A stretch of 64,000 bases of DNA from G963662605 sp963667005 (lineage in GTDB: Bacteria; Bacteroidota; Ignavibacteria; Ignavibacteriales; Ignavibacteriaceae), in contig OY762937.1 in the NCBI GenBank assembly GCA_963667005.1, forward strand, positions 3,348,001 to 3,412,000, given 5' to 3'. The position numbers and the translations under genes were made by a program. Below the pieces are notes generated by a model. It did not search any database. It had not been told where the DNA came from and was given only the letters and a program-made list of their open reading frames with translations. Every line of letters begins with the position of its first letter. Positions within the stretch are counted from its first letter, which is position 1. This document shows, piece after piece, positions 26,139 to 33,892 of this stretch.

Positions 26139-27194
26139 ATGAGCGAACGCGATAACAAACTGAAAATTTTAGACGACACCATTTCCAATATTGAAAAGAG
26201 CCACGGAAAAGGCGCCATTATGAAACTCGGCGACGGAGTTATTACCCCCGTTGAGTCAATCCCTACGGGAGCCCTTTCACTCGATTGGGCACTCGGCATC
26301 GGCGGCATTCCGCGCGGTAGAATTATTGAAATTTACGGACCGGAATCAAGCGGTAAAACCACGCTCTGCTTGCACATCATTAGTGAAGCACAGAAAATGG
26401 GCGGACTCGCAGCATTCATTGATGCTGAACATGCGCTTGATGTTAACTATGCAAAACGCCTTGGCGTTGATACTGCCAACCTTCTGCTTTCACAGCCGGA
26501 CTACGGCGAGCAGGCTCTCGAAATTACCGATACACTCGTCCGCAGTAATGCACTTGATGTTATCGTTATTGACTCTGTTGCCGCTCTCGTTCCCCGCGCT
26601 GAAATCGAAGGCGAAATGGGTGACAGCCACATGGCTATGCAGGCACGACTCATGTCACAGGCTTTACGCAAACTGACGGCAGCTATTGCACGTTCAAAAA
26701 CATCAGTCATCTTTACCAACCAGCTCCGCAGCAAAATCGGTGTTATGTTCGGTAATCCAGAAACAACTACCGGCGGTAACGCGTTGAAATTCTACGCTTC
26801 AGTCCGTTTGGATATCCGCAGAATTGCGCAGATTAAAGACGGTAACGATGTTATCGGTAACAGAACGAAAGTCAAAATTGTAAAGAGCAAGATTGCTCCT
26901 CCGTTCAAAGAAATCGAATTCGATATTCTCTATAACGAAGGTATCAGCAAATCAGGCGACATGCTTGACCTCGCGACTAATAACAACATCGTCAAAAAAG
27001 CGGGTGCATGGTTTACTTATAAAGAAGACCGGTATCAGGGACGCGAACAGTTCCGACAGAAACTCATTGAGAATCCAGAATTGTATGCCGAACTGAGCAA
27101 AGAAGTTAAAGAAAAGCTCGGCATGGTTAAAGGTGTCGAAGGTGCTGAGGACGTGAAAGTTACCGCTCCGAAAGAAAAGAAATCGGCTAAGTAA
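26139..27194 (+). CDS. recA: RecA recombinase
   Basis: 351 residues. ATP-dependent strand exchange protein for homologous recombination and SOS induction. Walker A GPESSGKTT and the RecA signature ALKFYASVRLDIRR are visible. A strong AAGGAG Shine-Dalgarno lies just upstream of the ATG. It follows thpR and precedes recX by 2 bases. The Lys-rich acidic C-terminal tail is normal. No LexA box was identified. Confidence 0.98.
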   Translation: MSERDNKLKILDDTISNIEKSHGKGAIMKLGDGVITPVESIPTGALSLDWALGIGGIPRGRIIEIYGPESSGKTTLCLHIISEAQKMGGLAAFIDAEHALDVNYAKRLGVDTANLLLSQPDYGEQALEITDTLVRSNALDVIVIDSVAALVPRAEIEGEMGDSHMAMQARLMSQALRKLTAAIARSKTSVIFTNQLRSKIGVMFGNPETTTGGNALKFYASVRLDIRRIAQIKDGNDVIGNRTKVKIVKSKIAPPFKEIEFDILYNEGISKSGDMLDLATNNNIVKKAGAWFTYKEDRYQGREQFRQKLIENPELYAELSKEVKEKLGMVKGVEGAEDVKVTAPKEKKSAK

Positions 27195-27196
27195 TT

Positions 27197-27877
27197 TTGT
27201 CACGCACAATAATTTCAATCAGGAAAGCAGGTGACACGAAAGCGGTCATCCTGTTTGATCCTGATGAAAAAATAGTTCTTCCGATTGATGTAATATATAA
27301 ATTCGCATTGCGGAAGAATGATAATATTGAAGATGCCGTATATGAGGAATTAGTGCATGTTGGTCTGCAATTGCAGATACAGGATGCAGCCTTACGGTAT
27401 CTGGGTATGCGGATGCATACAGTACGGGAACTTGAACAGAAACTCCAAAAGAAGAAATTCGATCACGAAGTTATCAAGGAAGTGCTTCACCGTCTGAAAG
27501 AACAAAAACTTTTAGATGATGAAGCATTTGCCCGTTTATACATTGTCCACGCGTTTTACGATAAAAAACACGGTGCGAATAAAATCGTCACCGCCCTGCA
27601 AAAACGCGGAGTTGATTACCGGGTCACCAAGCGGCTGATAGATGAAGTCACTACTCCGGAAGACCGGACTGCTCCCCTGCTCACCCTTGCCAAAAAGAAA
27701 TTGTCGTTGTTACAAAAGCGCAACTACGACGAACGCCAGATCAAACAAAAACTCATATCATTTCTCCTTGGCCGCGGCTTCGACTACGACGCCATCAAAA
27801 CCGCCCTTCGGGAAATCAACCTGTCACCAAATTCTGAAGAGCATTGGAACGCGGATGACACGGATAACACAGATTAA
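27197..27877 (+). CDS. recX: RecX family regulator of RecA; C-terminus read from a repeat element
   Basis: 226 residues from a TTG start directly after the recA stop. The three-helix RecX repeats cover about 75-215 (RYLGMRMHTVRELEQKL, LLDDEAFARLYI, LIDEV, GRGFDYDAIKTAL). RecX binds RecA filaments and limits them. The last dozen residues (EEHWNADDTDNTD) and the stop codon come from the left arm of the inverted-repeat element at 27843, so the original C-terminus has probably been replaced. The alternative, that the stop was always here, is less likely because the same bases occur in other repeat copies. Confidence 0.93.
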   Translation: MSRTIISIRKAGDTKAVILFDPDEKIVLPIDVIYKFALRKNDNIEDAVYEELVHVGLQLQIQDAALRYLGMRMHTVRELEQKLQKKKFDHEVIKEVLHRLKEQKLLDDEAFARLYIVHAFYDKKHGANKIVTALQKRGVDYRVTKRLIDEVTTPEDRTAPLLTLAKKKLSLLQKRNYDERQIKQKLISFLLGRGFDYDAIKTALREINLSPNSEEHWNADDTDNTD

Positions 27878-28608
27878 CACGGATTATTTATGTAGAGACA
27901 GCTGGCAGCTGTCTCCTATGCCGTAGGCATTCAATCCTTGTAGAATAATGCATACATCAGCAATCAGATTCTCCGTAGGAGATATATTTCCTATGGAAAA
28001 AGATTTTCGTTTAGATATGATATTCTACAAACATTGATTCCCTACGGGAAATTCTCGGATGGATGCCGGGACGAGTCCGGCATGACACCAGTATGACGAT
28101 CTCCATTCCGAAGGAATGATACAGAGATAACCGTGGGTGCAACCCACGGAAAGCGCCACCCCACACACCAACAGCCCTGAAAGGGCTGAATAGAAAATCA
28201 CTTGTATTAGATTATGCCGTAGGCATTCGATCCTTGTAGATACATATAGATAAACAATAACATTCTCCGTAGGAGATATATTTCCTACGGAGAATAATTG
28301 TTATTTATCGACAACATTTCTACAGAGATTGATTCCCTACGGGAAATCATCGGATGGATGCCGAATCGAGTCCGGCATGACAACCGTAGGGCGAGCTCTC
28401 TGAGTCGTCCACATAGGCAATCTCAACACTGTATTTCCATGGTCGATTCGGAGAATCAACCTACAATTCAATGTCTATTGACTAGGAGAGTGGATGCCCG
28501 CTTCCGCGGGAATGACCAGAAAAATTCTATTTGCAATTAATAACTCCGTCCTTTAGGGCGGAGCATAAAAATATTTCCGTGAGAATCCGTGTCATCCGCG
28601 TTCTATTG
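27843..28608. repeat. MITE-like inverted-repeat element, copy 2, with internal duplicated modules
   Basis: The left arm GGAACGCGGATGACACGGAT (27846-27865) continues AACACAGATTAACACGGAT; the right arm ATCCGTGTCATCCGCGTTCT (28585-28604) is its inverse. The interior holds two copies of a roughly 168-base module (27918-28085 and 28214-28380, offset about 295). Each has ATGCCGTAGGCATTC, a TCTCCGTAGGAGA palindrome, CCCTACGGG and GGATGCCG...CGGCATGAC. No ORF of note. It fills the whole space between recX and the Rrf2 gene. Confidence 0.75.
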
Positions 28609-28611
28609 CCG

Positions 28612-29052
28612 CTAGGATAACAGCATTTCTAAGGCGGACTTTTGTCCCATGAGGTCTTTGAGTGTGGTTTTTTGGAGTACGTTATCAACTGACTCCTGCA
28701 CCATGTTCCATAACGACCGTATGGAGCAGTCAATTGAGTTTGTACATATGCTGGTCTTACCGGAGTAATCGCTGCAGAATGACGATTCAAATAACTTGCC
28801 GCCGAGTGCTTCTAGTACCTGTCCTATGACAATGTCCTCCGGCGCCATGTTAAGCTTGTAGCCGCCGCTTGCACCGCGGGAGCTGTCTATGAATCCCTGC
28901 ATACGGAGTATCCTCAGGAATTTCGCTACGTTCGCCTGCGTCAATCCTTCAAGCTTGCTTATCTCAGGAATGGTCAGGCCTTCGCCCGACCCTTCCTTCG
29001 CAATTCTGAGTAAGCAGCGTAATCCGTATTCTTCCTGCGTACTGAATTTCAT
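28612..29052 (-). CDS. Rrf2-family transcriptional regulator with IscR/SufR-like cysteines
   Basis: 146 residues. N-terminal winged helix (about 1-75; MKFSTQEEYGLRCLLRIA, GLTQANVAKFLRIL, SSRGASGGYKL), then a region with three cysteines spaced C-x9-C-x5-C (about 95-112), close to the cluster-binding set of IscR. It probably senses Fe-S status and controls transcription, most simply that of the SUF operon of which it is the last gene. Its stop lies 3 bases from the end of a repeat element. Neighbour: bacilliredoxin, 2 bases upstream. Confidence 0.9.
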   Translation of the reverse strand: MKFSTQEEYGLRCLLRIAKEGSGEGLTIPEISKLEGLTQANVAKFLRILRMQGFIDSSRGASGGYKLNMAPEDIVIGQVLEALGGKLFESSFCSDYSGKTSICTNSIDCSIRSLWNMVQESVDNVLQKTTLKDLMGQKSALEMLLS

Positions 29053-29054
29053 TA

Positions 29055-29603
29055 TTAATTGTTTCCGTTAAAAAGTGGAATCTTTGAACCGCAAGCCTTG
29101 GCCTGCTGAACTTTCACAAAGTCTTCCGGTTTAATTGACGGACCTTTAGCCGTGCAATGTGTATCAAAAATGTCTACTAATTTTGCCGCAATCTGCTGAG
29201 GTGTATATCCCTCAATTTCATATCGCGGAATAAATTCAACAACTTCTCCGTTTTTGAATAACGCGATACTCGGTGATGACGGCGGAAAATTCTTGATCAA
29301 TCCGCGTACACGGTCAACCGCGTCTCTATCCTGTCCCGCGAATACCGTTGTCAATACATCGGGAATCGTATCATTCTGCAATGCGAGCGATACACCGGGT
29401 CTTGCTCCTCCTGCTGCACATCCGCAGACCGAATTCACCACGACTAATACCGTCTTATCGTCGTTCACCAGCAGTGCTTTATCAACGTCTGCCGGGGTCC
29501 GTAATTCTTTTAGTCCGACTGCAATCAGTTCATCACGCATCGGCTGAACTGCATCTTCATCGTACATCGGGGGTCTGTTAAAACTAGCTTCGAACATATT
29601 CAT
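29055..29603 (-). CDS. BrxA/BrxB-family bacilliredoxin with C-terminal extension
   Basis: 182 residues, thioredoxin-like fold with the family CGC active site (VVNSVCGCAAGGARPG) near residue 60. Family members remove bacillithiol or act as disulfide reductases and handle protein thiols. The core of about 140 residues is followed by a tail with extra cysteines (HCTAKG, KACGSK) not seen in the shorter members. It lies in the SUF operon between the DUF59 protein and the Rrf2 regulator, suggesting thiol maintenance during cluster assembly. Whether this organism makes bacillithiol is not visible here. Confidence 0.88.
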   Translation of the reverse strand: MNMFEASFNRPPMYDEDAVQPMRDELIAVGLKELRTPADVDKALLVNDDKTVLVVVNSVCGCAAGGARPGVSLALQNDTIPDVLTTVFAGQDRDAVDRVRGLIKNFPPSSPSIALFKNGEVVEFIPRYEIEGYTPQQIAAKLVDIFDTHCTAKGPSIKPEDFVKVQQAKACGSKIPLFNGNN

Positions 29604-29636
29604 CTTTCCTTTATCTATTCATCATAACAACTTCAC

Positions 29637-29758
29637 AATAGAACACGGATGACGCGGATAACACAGATTCACACGGATTTTATATTGATAAAGAATCTCA
29701 AATTCTCTAAAAATACATCAGCGGTAATCCGTGTCATCAGTGTCATCCGCGTTCTATT
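29637..29758. repeat. MITE-like inverted-repeat element, copy 3, inside the SUF operon
   Basis: The left arm AATAGAACACGGATGACGCG (29637-29656) continues into GATAACACAGATTCACACGGAT; the right arm AATCCGTGTCATC...GTCATCCGCGTTCTATT (29726-29758) is the inverse. Only about 45 bases lie between the arms. It sits in the only sizeable gap of an otherwise overlapping operon, so the transcript would form a long hairpin here. Confidence 0.78.
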
Positions 29759-29762
29759 GCGA

Positions 29763-30095
29763 TTAATAAAATCCTAACTCAACTTTTGCCACATCGCTCA
29801 TCATGTCTTTATCCCACGGCGGATTCCATACCAGTTCAACTTTAACCGAGGTCAAGCCGGGAATATTTTTCAATTTCGTTTCTACCTCACCCGGCAAAAT
29901 GCCCGCAACGGGACACATCGGCGAAGTTAATGTCATCAACACGACGAGGTTTTTCTCCGCGTCGAATCGAAGTTCATATATCAATCCCAACTCCCAAATA
30001 TCAACGGGAATTTCGGGATCGTAGCAAGTTTTCAGTACTTGAATTGCTTTGTCCTGCAATTCCTGAATTTCTTCTTGTAATGTTTTTTCACTCAT
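29763..30095 (-). CDS. sufT: SUF-associated MIP18/DUF59 Fe-S assembly protein (SufT-like)
   Basis: 110 residues, single MIP18 domain: DPEIPVDIWELGLIYEL, MTLTSPMCPVAGILPGEVE with the conserved Cys, and VWNPPW. Relatives are needed for Fe-S protein maturation. Its start overlaps the sufU stop by 4 bases, so translation is coupled. Downstream is repeat element copy 3. Confidence 0.92.
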   Translation of the reverse strand: MSEKTLQEEIQELQDKAIQVLKTCYDPEIPVDIWELGLIYELRFDAEKNLVVLMTLTSPMCPVAGILPGEVETKLKNIPGLTSVKVELVWNPPWDKDMMSDVAKVELGFY

Positions 30096-30550
30096 TCTGT
30101 TGTAACCGGAGCTTTTTCATCTTTAATTGCTGCTATAACCGTGTGCCATGCAAGTGTCGCGCATTTTACGCGCACGGGAAATTCACGGACTCCCTGAAAC
30201 ACTGCGAGTTTCTCAAGGTCTTCAAACTCATCATCTTCGGCTGCCTTACCGGTAACCATATCATGAAAGCGTTCAAAAATATGCTCGGCTTCTTTAATGG
30301 TCTTCCCTTTCAGCATCGCGGTCATCAATGAGGTTGATGATTTCGATATCGCACAACCGCCGCCCTCAAATGAAATTGCGGTGATCACATCGCCATCAAG
30401 ATGCAGATACACATGTACATGATCTCCGCATAAAGGATTGAATCCTTCAGCGTCGTGATTATGGTCTTCCAACTTGCCGAAGTTTTTCGGATTGCGGTTA
30501 TGATCGAGAATGACCTGCTGATACAGTTCTTTCAGTTCGGAGTTAATCAA
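30092..30550 (-). CDS. sufU: SUF Fe-S scaffold / zinc-dependent sulfurtransferase SufU
   Basis: 152 residues, IscU-like fold with ligands Cys and Asp in NPLCGDHV, Cys in GGCAISKS and Cys in VKCATLAWHT. The insertion between the second and third Cys (DLEKLAVFQGVREFPVR) marks the SufU type, which takes persulfide sulfur from SufS. It overlaps sufS by 4 bases. The set sufBCDSU without sufE fits this type. Confidence 0.95.
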   Translation of the reverse strand: MINSELKELYQQVILDHNRNPKNFGKLEDHNHDAEGFNPLCGDHVHVYLHLDGDVITAISFEGGGCAISKSSTSLMTAMLKGKTIKEAEHIFERFHDMVTGKAAEDDEFEDLEKLAVFQGVREFPVRVKCATLAWHTVIAAIKDEKAPVTTE

Positions 30551-31779
30551 TTGAATACCTCAAAAATTTTCTTTATTGAACTGACAAAATAATCAATTTC
30601 GTCCTTCGTATTGTACATCGCCAACGAGAGACGTGCTGTTGCCGGAACGTTGTAATGCTGCATTACGGGATGCGCACAATGGTGTCCGGTACGAATGGCG
30701 ATACCCTCGAAATCCAGAATGGTTCCGATGTCATGCGGATGTACACCTTCCAAAACGAATGAGAATACTCCGATTCTTTCCTTAGCAGTGCCAATCAACC
30801 GTAACTTTTCAATCTGCTGCAGCTGTCCCAGCGTATATGTACTTAATTCGCTTTCATAAGCGTGAATAGCTTCAATGCCGACGTAGTTCATATAATCAAG
30901 TGCGGTACCAAGAGCGATGACTCCCGCGATGTTCGGAGTGCCTGCTTCAAACTTGTACGGGAGTGCATTGTACACTGTTTTTGCAAATGAAACTGAAGTA
31001 ATCATGTCTCCACCGCCCTGGTACGGAGGCATGACATTCAGTAATTTTTCTTTGCCGTACACAACGCCGGTACCTGTCGGACCGTAAATTTTGTGTCCGG
31101 AGAATACGAGAAAATCACAATCCAATTCCTTAACGTCAATTTTAACATGCTGAATTGACTGTGCAACATCAACCAAAACCGGAATGCCGTGTTCGTGACT
31201 GATCTCAATAATCTGTTTAATAGGATTCACCGTACCAAGCGCATTGGATACGTGAACGACTGAAACAAGCTTTGTCTTTGGACTGATAAGATGGTCAAAG
31301 TCATCAAGACTGATCTCACCAGCGTCATTAATAGGAATTACTTTTAATAACGCTCCGGTCTGTTCGCACAGTATCTGCCACGGTACGATATTCGAGTGAT
31401 GCTCCATCTCGGTAACGATAATCTCATCACCTTCTTTGATAAATCTCCTTCCAAACGATGATGCGATCAGATTAATACCTGCAGTTGTCCCGGGAGTAAA
31501 AATAATTTCCGAAAGACTATTGGCGTTAATAAATTTACGGACTTTTTCACGCACGTCTTCATATTCCTTTGAAGCAAGCTGACTAAGCGCGTGTACACCG
31601 CGGTGAACATTTGAATTCATCAAGCGGTAATATTCATCCGTCTTCTCGATAACCGATAACGGTTTATGAGTTGTCGCCGCATTATCAAAATAAACAAGAT
31701 TCTTGCCGTGAACCTGTACGTCCAGTGTCGGGAAATCTTTTCGTATTCTGAGAACATCCAGAGTTTTTGTTTCAGTCAT
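30547..31779 (-). CDS. sufS: Cysteine desulfurase SufS
   Basis: About 410 residues from MTETKTLDVLRIRKDFPTL; a longer in-frame start at 31857 would overlap sufD and add unrelated residues. PLP enzyme that moves cysteine sulfur to SufU. PLP lysine in FSGHKIYGPTGTG; catalytic Cys in RTGHHCAHPVM, the short loop of group II desulfurases. It begins 4 bases after the sufD stop. Confidence 0.96.
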   Translation of the reverse strand: MTETKTLDVLRIRKDFPTLDVQVHGKNLVYFDNAATTHKPLSVIEKTDEYYRLMNSNVHRGVHALSQLASKEYEDVREKVRKFINANSLSEIIFTPGTTAGINLIASSFGRRFIKEGDEIIVTEMEHHSNIVPWQILCEQTGALLKVIPINDAGEISLDDFDHLISPKTKLVSVVHVSNALGTVNPIKQIIEISHEHGIPVLVDVAQSIQHVKIDVKELDCDFLVFSGHKIYGPTGTGVVYGKEKLLNVMPPYQGGGDMITSVSFAKTVYNALPYKFEAGTPNIAGVIALGTALDYMNYVGIEAIHAYESELSTYTLGQLQQIEKLRLIGTAKERIGVFSFVLEGVHPHDIGTILDFEGIAIRTGHHCAHPVMQHYNVPATARLSLAMYNTKDEIDYFVSSIKKIFEVFN

Positions 31780-31783
31780 TGTT

Positions 31784-33088
31784 CTATACGTGTAATTTTT
31801 GTGCAATTTTTTCTTCAAGATATTCAACGACGTGTTTGTGTTGAATATTGTTAACAACGTCTTCTGCGAATGCAGCGACCATGATACTACGTGCAGCCTC
31901 CTTGCCTATTCCGCGTGAGCGTAAATAGAACAAGGCCTCTTCGTCTAACTGCCCTACCGTTGCACCATGCGAGCATTTCACATCATCTGCGAAAATCTCA
32001 AGCTGCGGTTTAGTATCCACAAGCGCATCCTCTGAAAGCAGGATGTTTTTATTCTGCTGAAACGCGTTTGTCTTCTGCGCATCTTTACGGACAAGAATTT
32101 TTCCGTTAAATACCGCGCGGGCATTTCCCGTCAATACGCCTTTATATAATTCGTTGCTGTTACACCGTGGTAACGCATGATCCATCATCGTATGATTATC
32201 TATCAACTGACCTTCGCCGCCGATATACAATCCGGACAGGTGGCATTCAGCATCCGACTGCGCAAATGCAGCGTTTATGGTATTACGCGCGATGCTTCCG
32301 CCGAAATTCAAATTGTAGGAGGTGTAATTGCTCGCCGTTTTAAGCTCGACAGCATTTGTCGAAATATGGAAGCCAGCCGCACCTTCGTTTTGAATTTTAA
32401 CATGACTGATAAATGCATTTTCTTCAAGTACTATCTCAACAATCGCATTTGTTAAATACGGTGCAGTTGTCAACGATTCATAACTTTCTATGATCTCACC
32501 CTTGGCAAAATCGCCGCCAACAACTAACAGTCTCGGTTGCGCAAGCACATGGCTGTCTGAATCTACGATATTCAAGATATGAACCGGCTTTTCAGCAACG
32601 GTGTTCTTCTTAAATAAAATAAATACGCCGTCACGGAGCAATCCGGAATTCAACGCGTTGAAAATATTTTGTCCACTTGGCGCAAGTTTGCCCAAGTATT
32701 GCGTGACGTGTCCCGGATGATCGGCTAACGCCTCTTCAAGGGTTGAAATAACAACACCTGCCCCGGCATCAAGTTTCGATAACTGCTTTTGAAATACACC
32801 GTTGACAAATACAACGGTTGCGAAATCGGATTTATGAAAAAGGAACTGAGCCAGTTTCGATTTTGTCAGCTTTGATGCCGTTTCGCTCACGGGAGTAAAC
32901 TCTGTCCGCAGAATCGGCTCAATGTTGGTGAAACGCCAGTCTTCTTCTTTTGTTGTAGGAAAATTCAGCGCTGCAAAATCACTCACCGCTGTTTTACGCA
33001 GTTCCGTCAGTGCGCTGCCGTTTGAGGATTTAATAAACTCCTCAAGTCGCGCGCCGTAATAATTTTTTATTTCGTTTGATTTACTCAT
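31784..33088 (-). CDS. sufD: Fe-S assembly scaffold subunit SufD
   Basis: 434 residues with the beta-helix core of SufB/SufD (NAVELKTASNYTSYNLNFGG, HHT-like DNHTMMDH, LEIFADDVKCSHGATVGQ, FYLRSRGI). It forms the SufBC2D complex with SufB and SufC. The ORDER sufB-sufC-sufD is standard. The conserved Cys in DDVKCSHG and the following His are present. It lies 12 bases after sufC. Confidence 0.96.
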   Translation of the reverse strand: MSKSNEIKNYYGARLEEFIKSSNGSALTELRKTAVSDFAALNFPTTKEEDWRFTNIEPILRTEFTPVSETASKLTKSKLAQFLFHKSDFATVVFVNGVFQKQLSKLDAGAGVVISTLEEALADHPGHVTQYLGKLAPSGQNIFNALNSGLLRDGVFILFKKNTVAEKPVHILNIVDSDSHVLAQPRLLVVGGDFAKGEIIESYESLTTAPYLTNAIVEIVLEENAFISHVKIQNEGAAGFHISTNAVELKTASNYTSYNLNFGGSIARNTINAAFAQSDAECHLSGLYIGGEGQLIDNHTMMDHALPRCNSNELYKGVLTGNARAVFNGKILVRKDAQKTNAFQQNKNILLSEDALVDTKPQLEIFADDVKCSHGATVGQLDEEALFYLRSRGIGKEAARSIMVAAFAEDVVNNIQHKHVVEYLEEKIAQKLHV

Positions 33089-33100
33089 TGCCGTATCCGC

Positions 33101-33865
33101 TTACTGTCCGACAAATTCGGTAACGTGATCTTTAACCCAGTCATATCCTCTTTTTTCGAGTTCATATGCCAGGGTCTTATCGCCTGATTTAATAATACGT
33201 CCGTCAAAAAGAACGTGAACGAAATCAGGAACGATATAATCGAGCAGTCTCTGATAGTGTGTTACAACGACAAATGCATTATCCGGTTTGCGCAACTTGT
33301 TAACGCCGCCGGCAACGATGCGCAGTGCATCAATATCAAGTCCGGAATCGGTCTCATCGAGTATCGCGAGTTTCGGTTCGAGCACTGCCATTTGAAAAAC
33401 TTCATTTCTCTTTTTCTCACCACCTGAAAAACCTTCGTTGACCGAGCGGCTTAAAAGGTCCTTGCTCATTTCAACATATGACATGCGGCTTTTAACATGA
33501 TTGAGAAATTCCATGGCGTCGAGCTGTTCTAATCCGCGGTATTTGCGGATTTCGTTCAACGCGTTCTTTAATAAATTCGTATTTGAAACACCGGGAATCT
33601 CAACCGGATATTGGAACGCGAGGAATACACCTTCGCGTGCTCTGTCTTCTACCGGCATATCCAAAAGATTTTTCCCGTTAAAAAGTACTTCGCCTTCAGT
33701 CACTTCATATTCTTCTCTTCCGGCTAGTACGTTTGAAAGCGTACTTTTACCTGATCCGTTTGGACCCATGATAGCGTGAACTTCTCCGGCTTTGATTGAG
33801 AGATTAATTCCTTTCAGAATTTCTCTGCCTTCTATCTTCGCATGTAAATTTTTAATTTCTAACAT
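33101..33865 (-). CDS. sufC: Fe-S assembly ATPase SufC
   Basis: 254 residues, ABC-type ATPase without membrane partner. Walker A GPNGSGKST, signature FSGGEKKR and Walker B LAILDETDSGLD are all present. It powers conformational change in SufBC2D. It lies 27 bases after sufB and 12 before sufD. Confidence 0.98.
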   Translation of the reverse strand: MLEIKNLHAKIEGREILKGINLSIKAGEVHAIMGPNGSGKSTLSNVLAGREEYEVTEGEVLFNGKNLLDMPVEDRAREGVFLAFQYPVEIPGVSNTNLLKNALNEIRKYRGLEQLDAMEFLNHVKSRMSYVEMSKDLLSRSVNEGFSGGEKKRNEVFQMAVLEPKLAILDETDSGLDIDALRIVAGGVNKLRKPDNAFVVVTHYQRLLDYIVPDFVHVLFDGRIIKSGDKTLAYELEKRGYDWVKDHVTEFVGQ

Positions 33866-33892
33866 TTTTACTCCATTAAACTCTTTTATATA

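Noticed and set aside
28298..28540. An 80-codon frame within element copy 2.
   Set aside because: It spans known repeat modules and contains hairpin sequence; its predicted product has no domain features.
30547..31857. Longer start for SufS at 31857.
   Set aside because: It would overlap sufD by about 70 bases; the start at 31779 gives the usual N-terminus and a 4-base gap to sufD.
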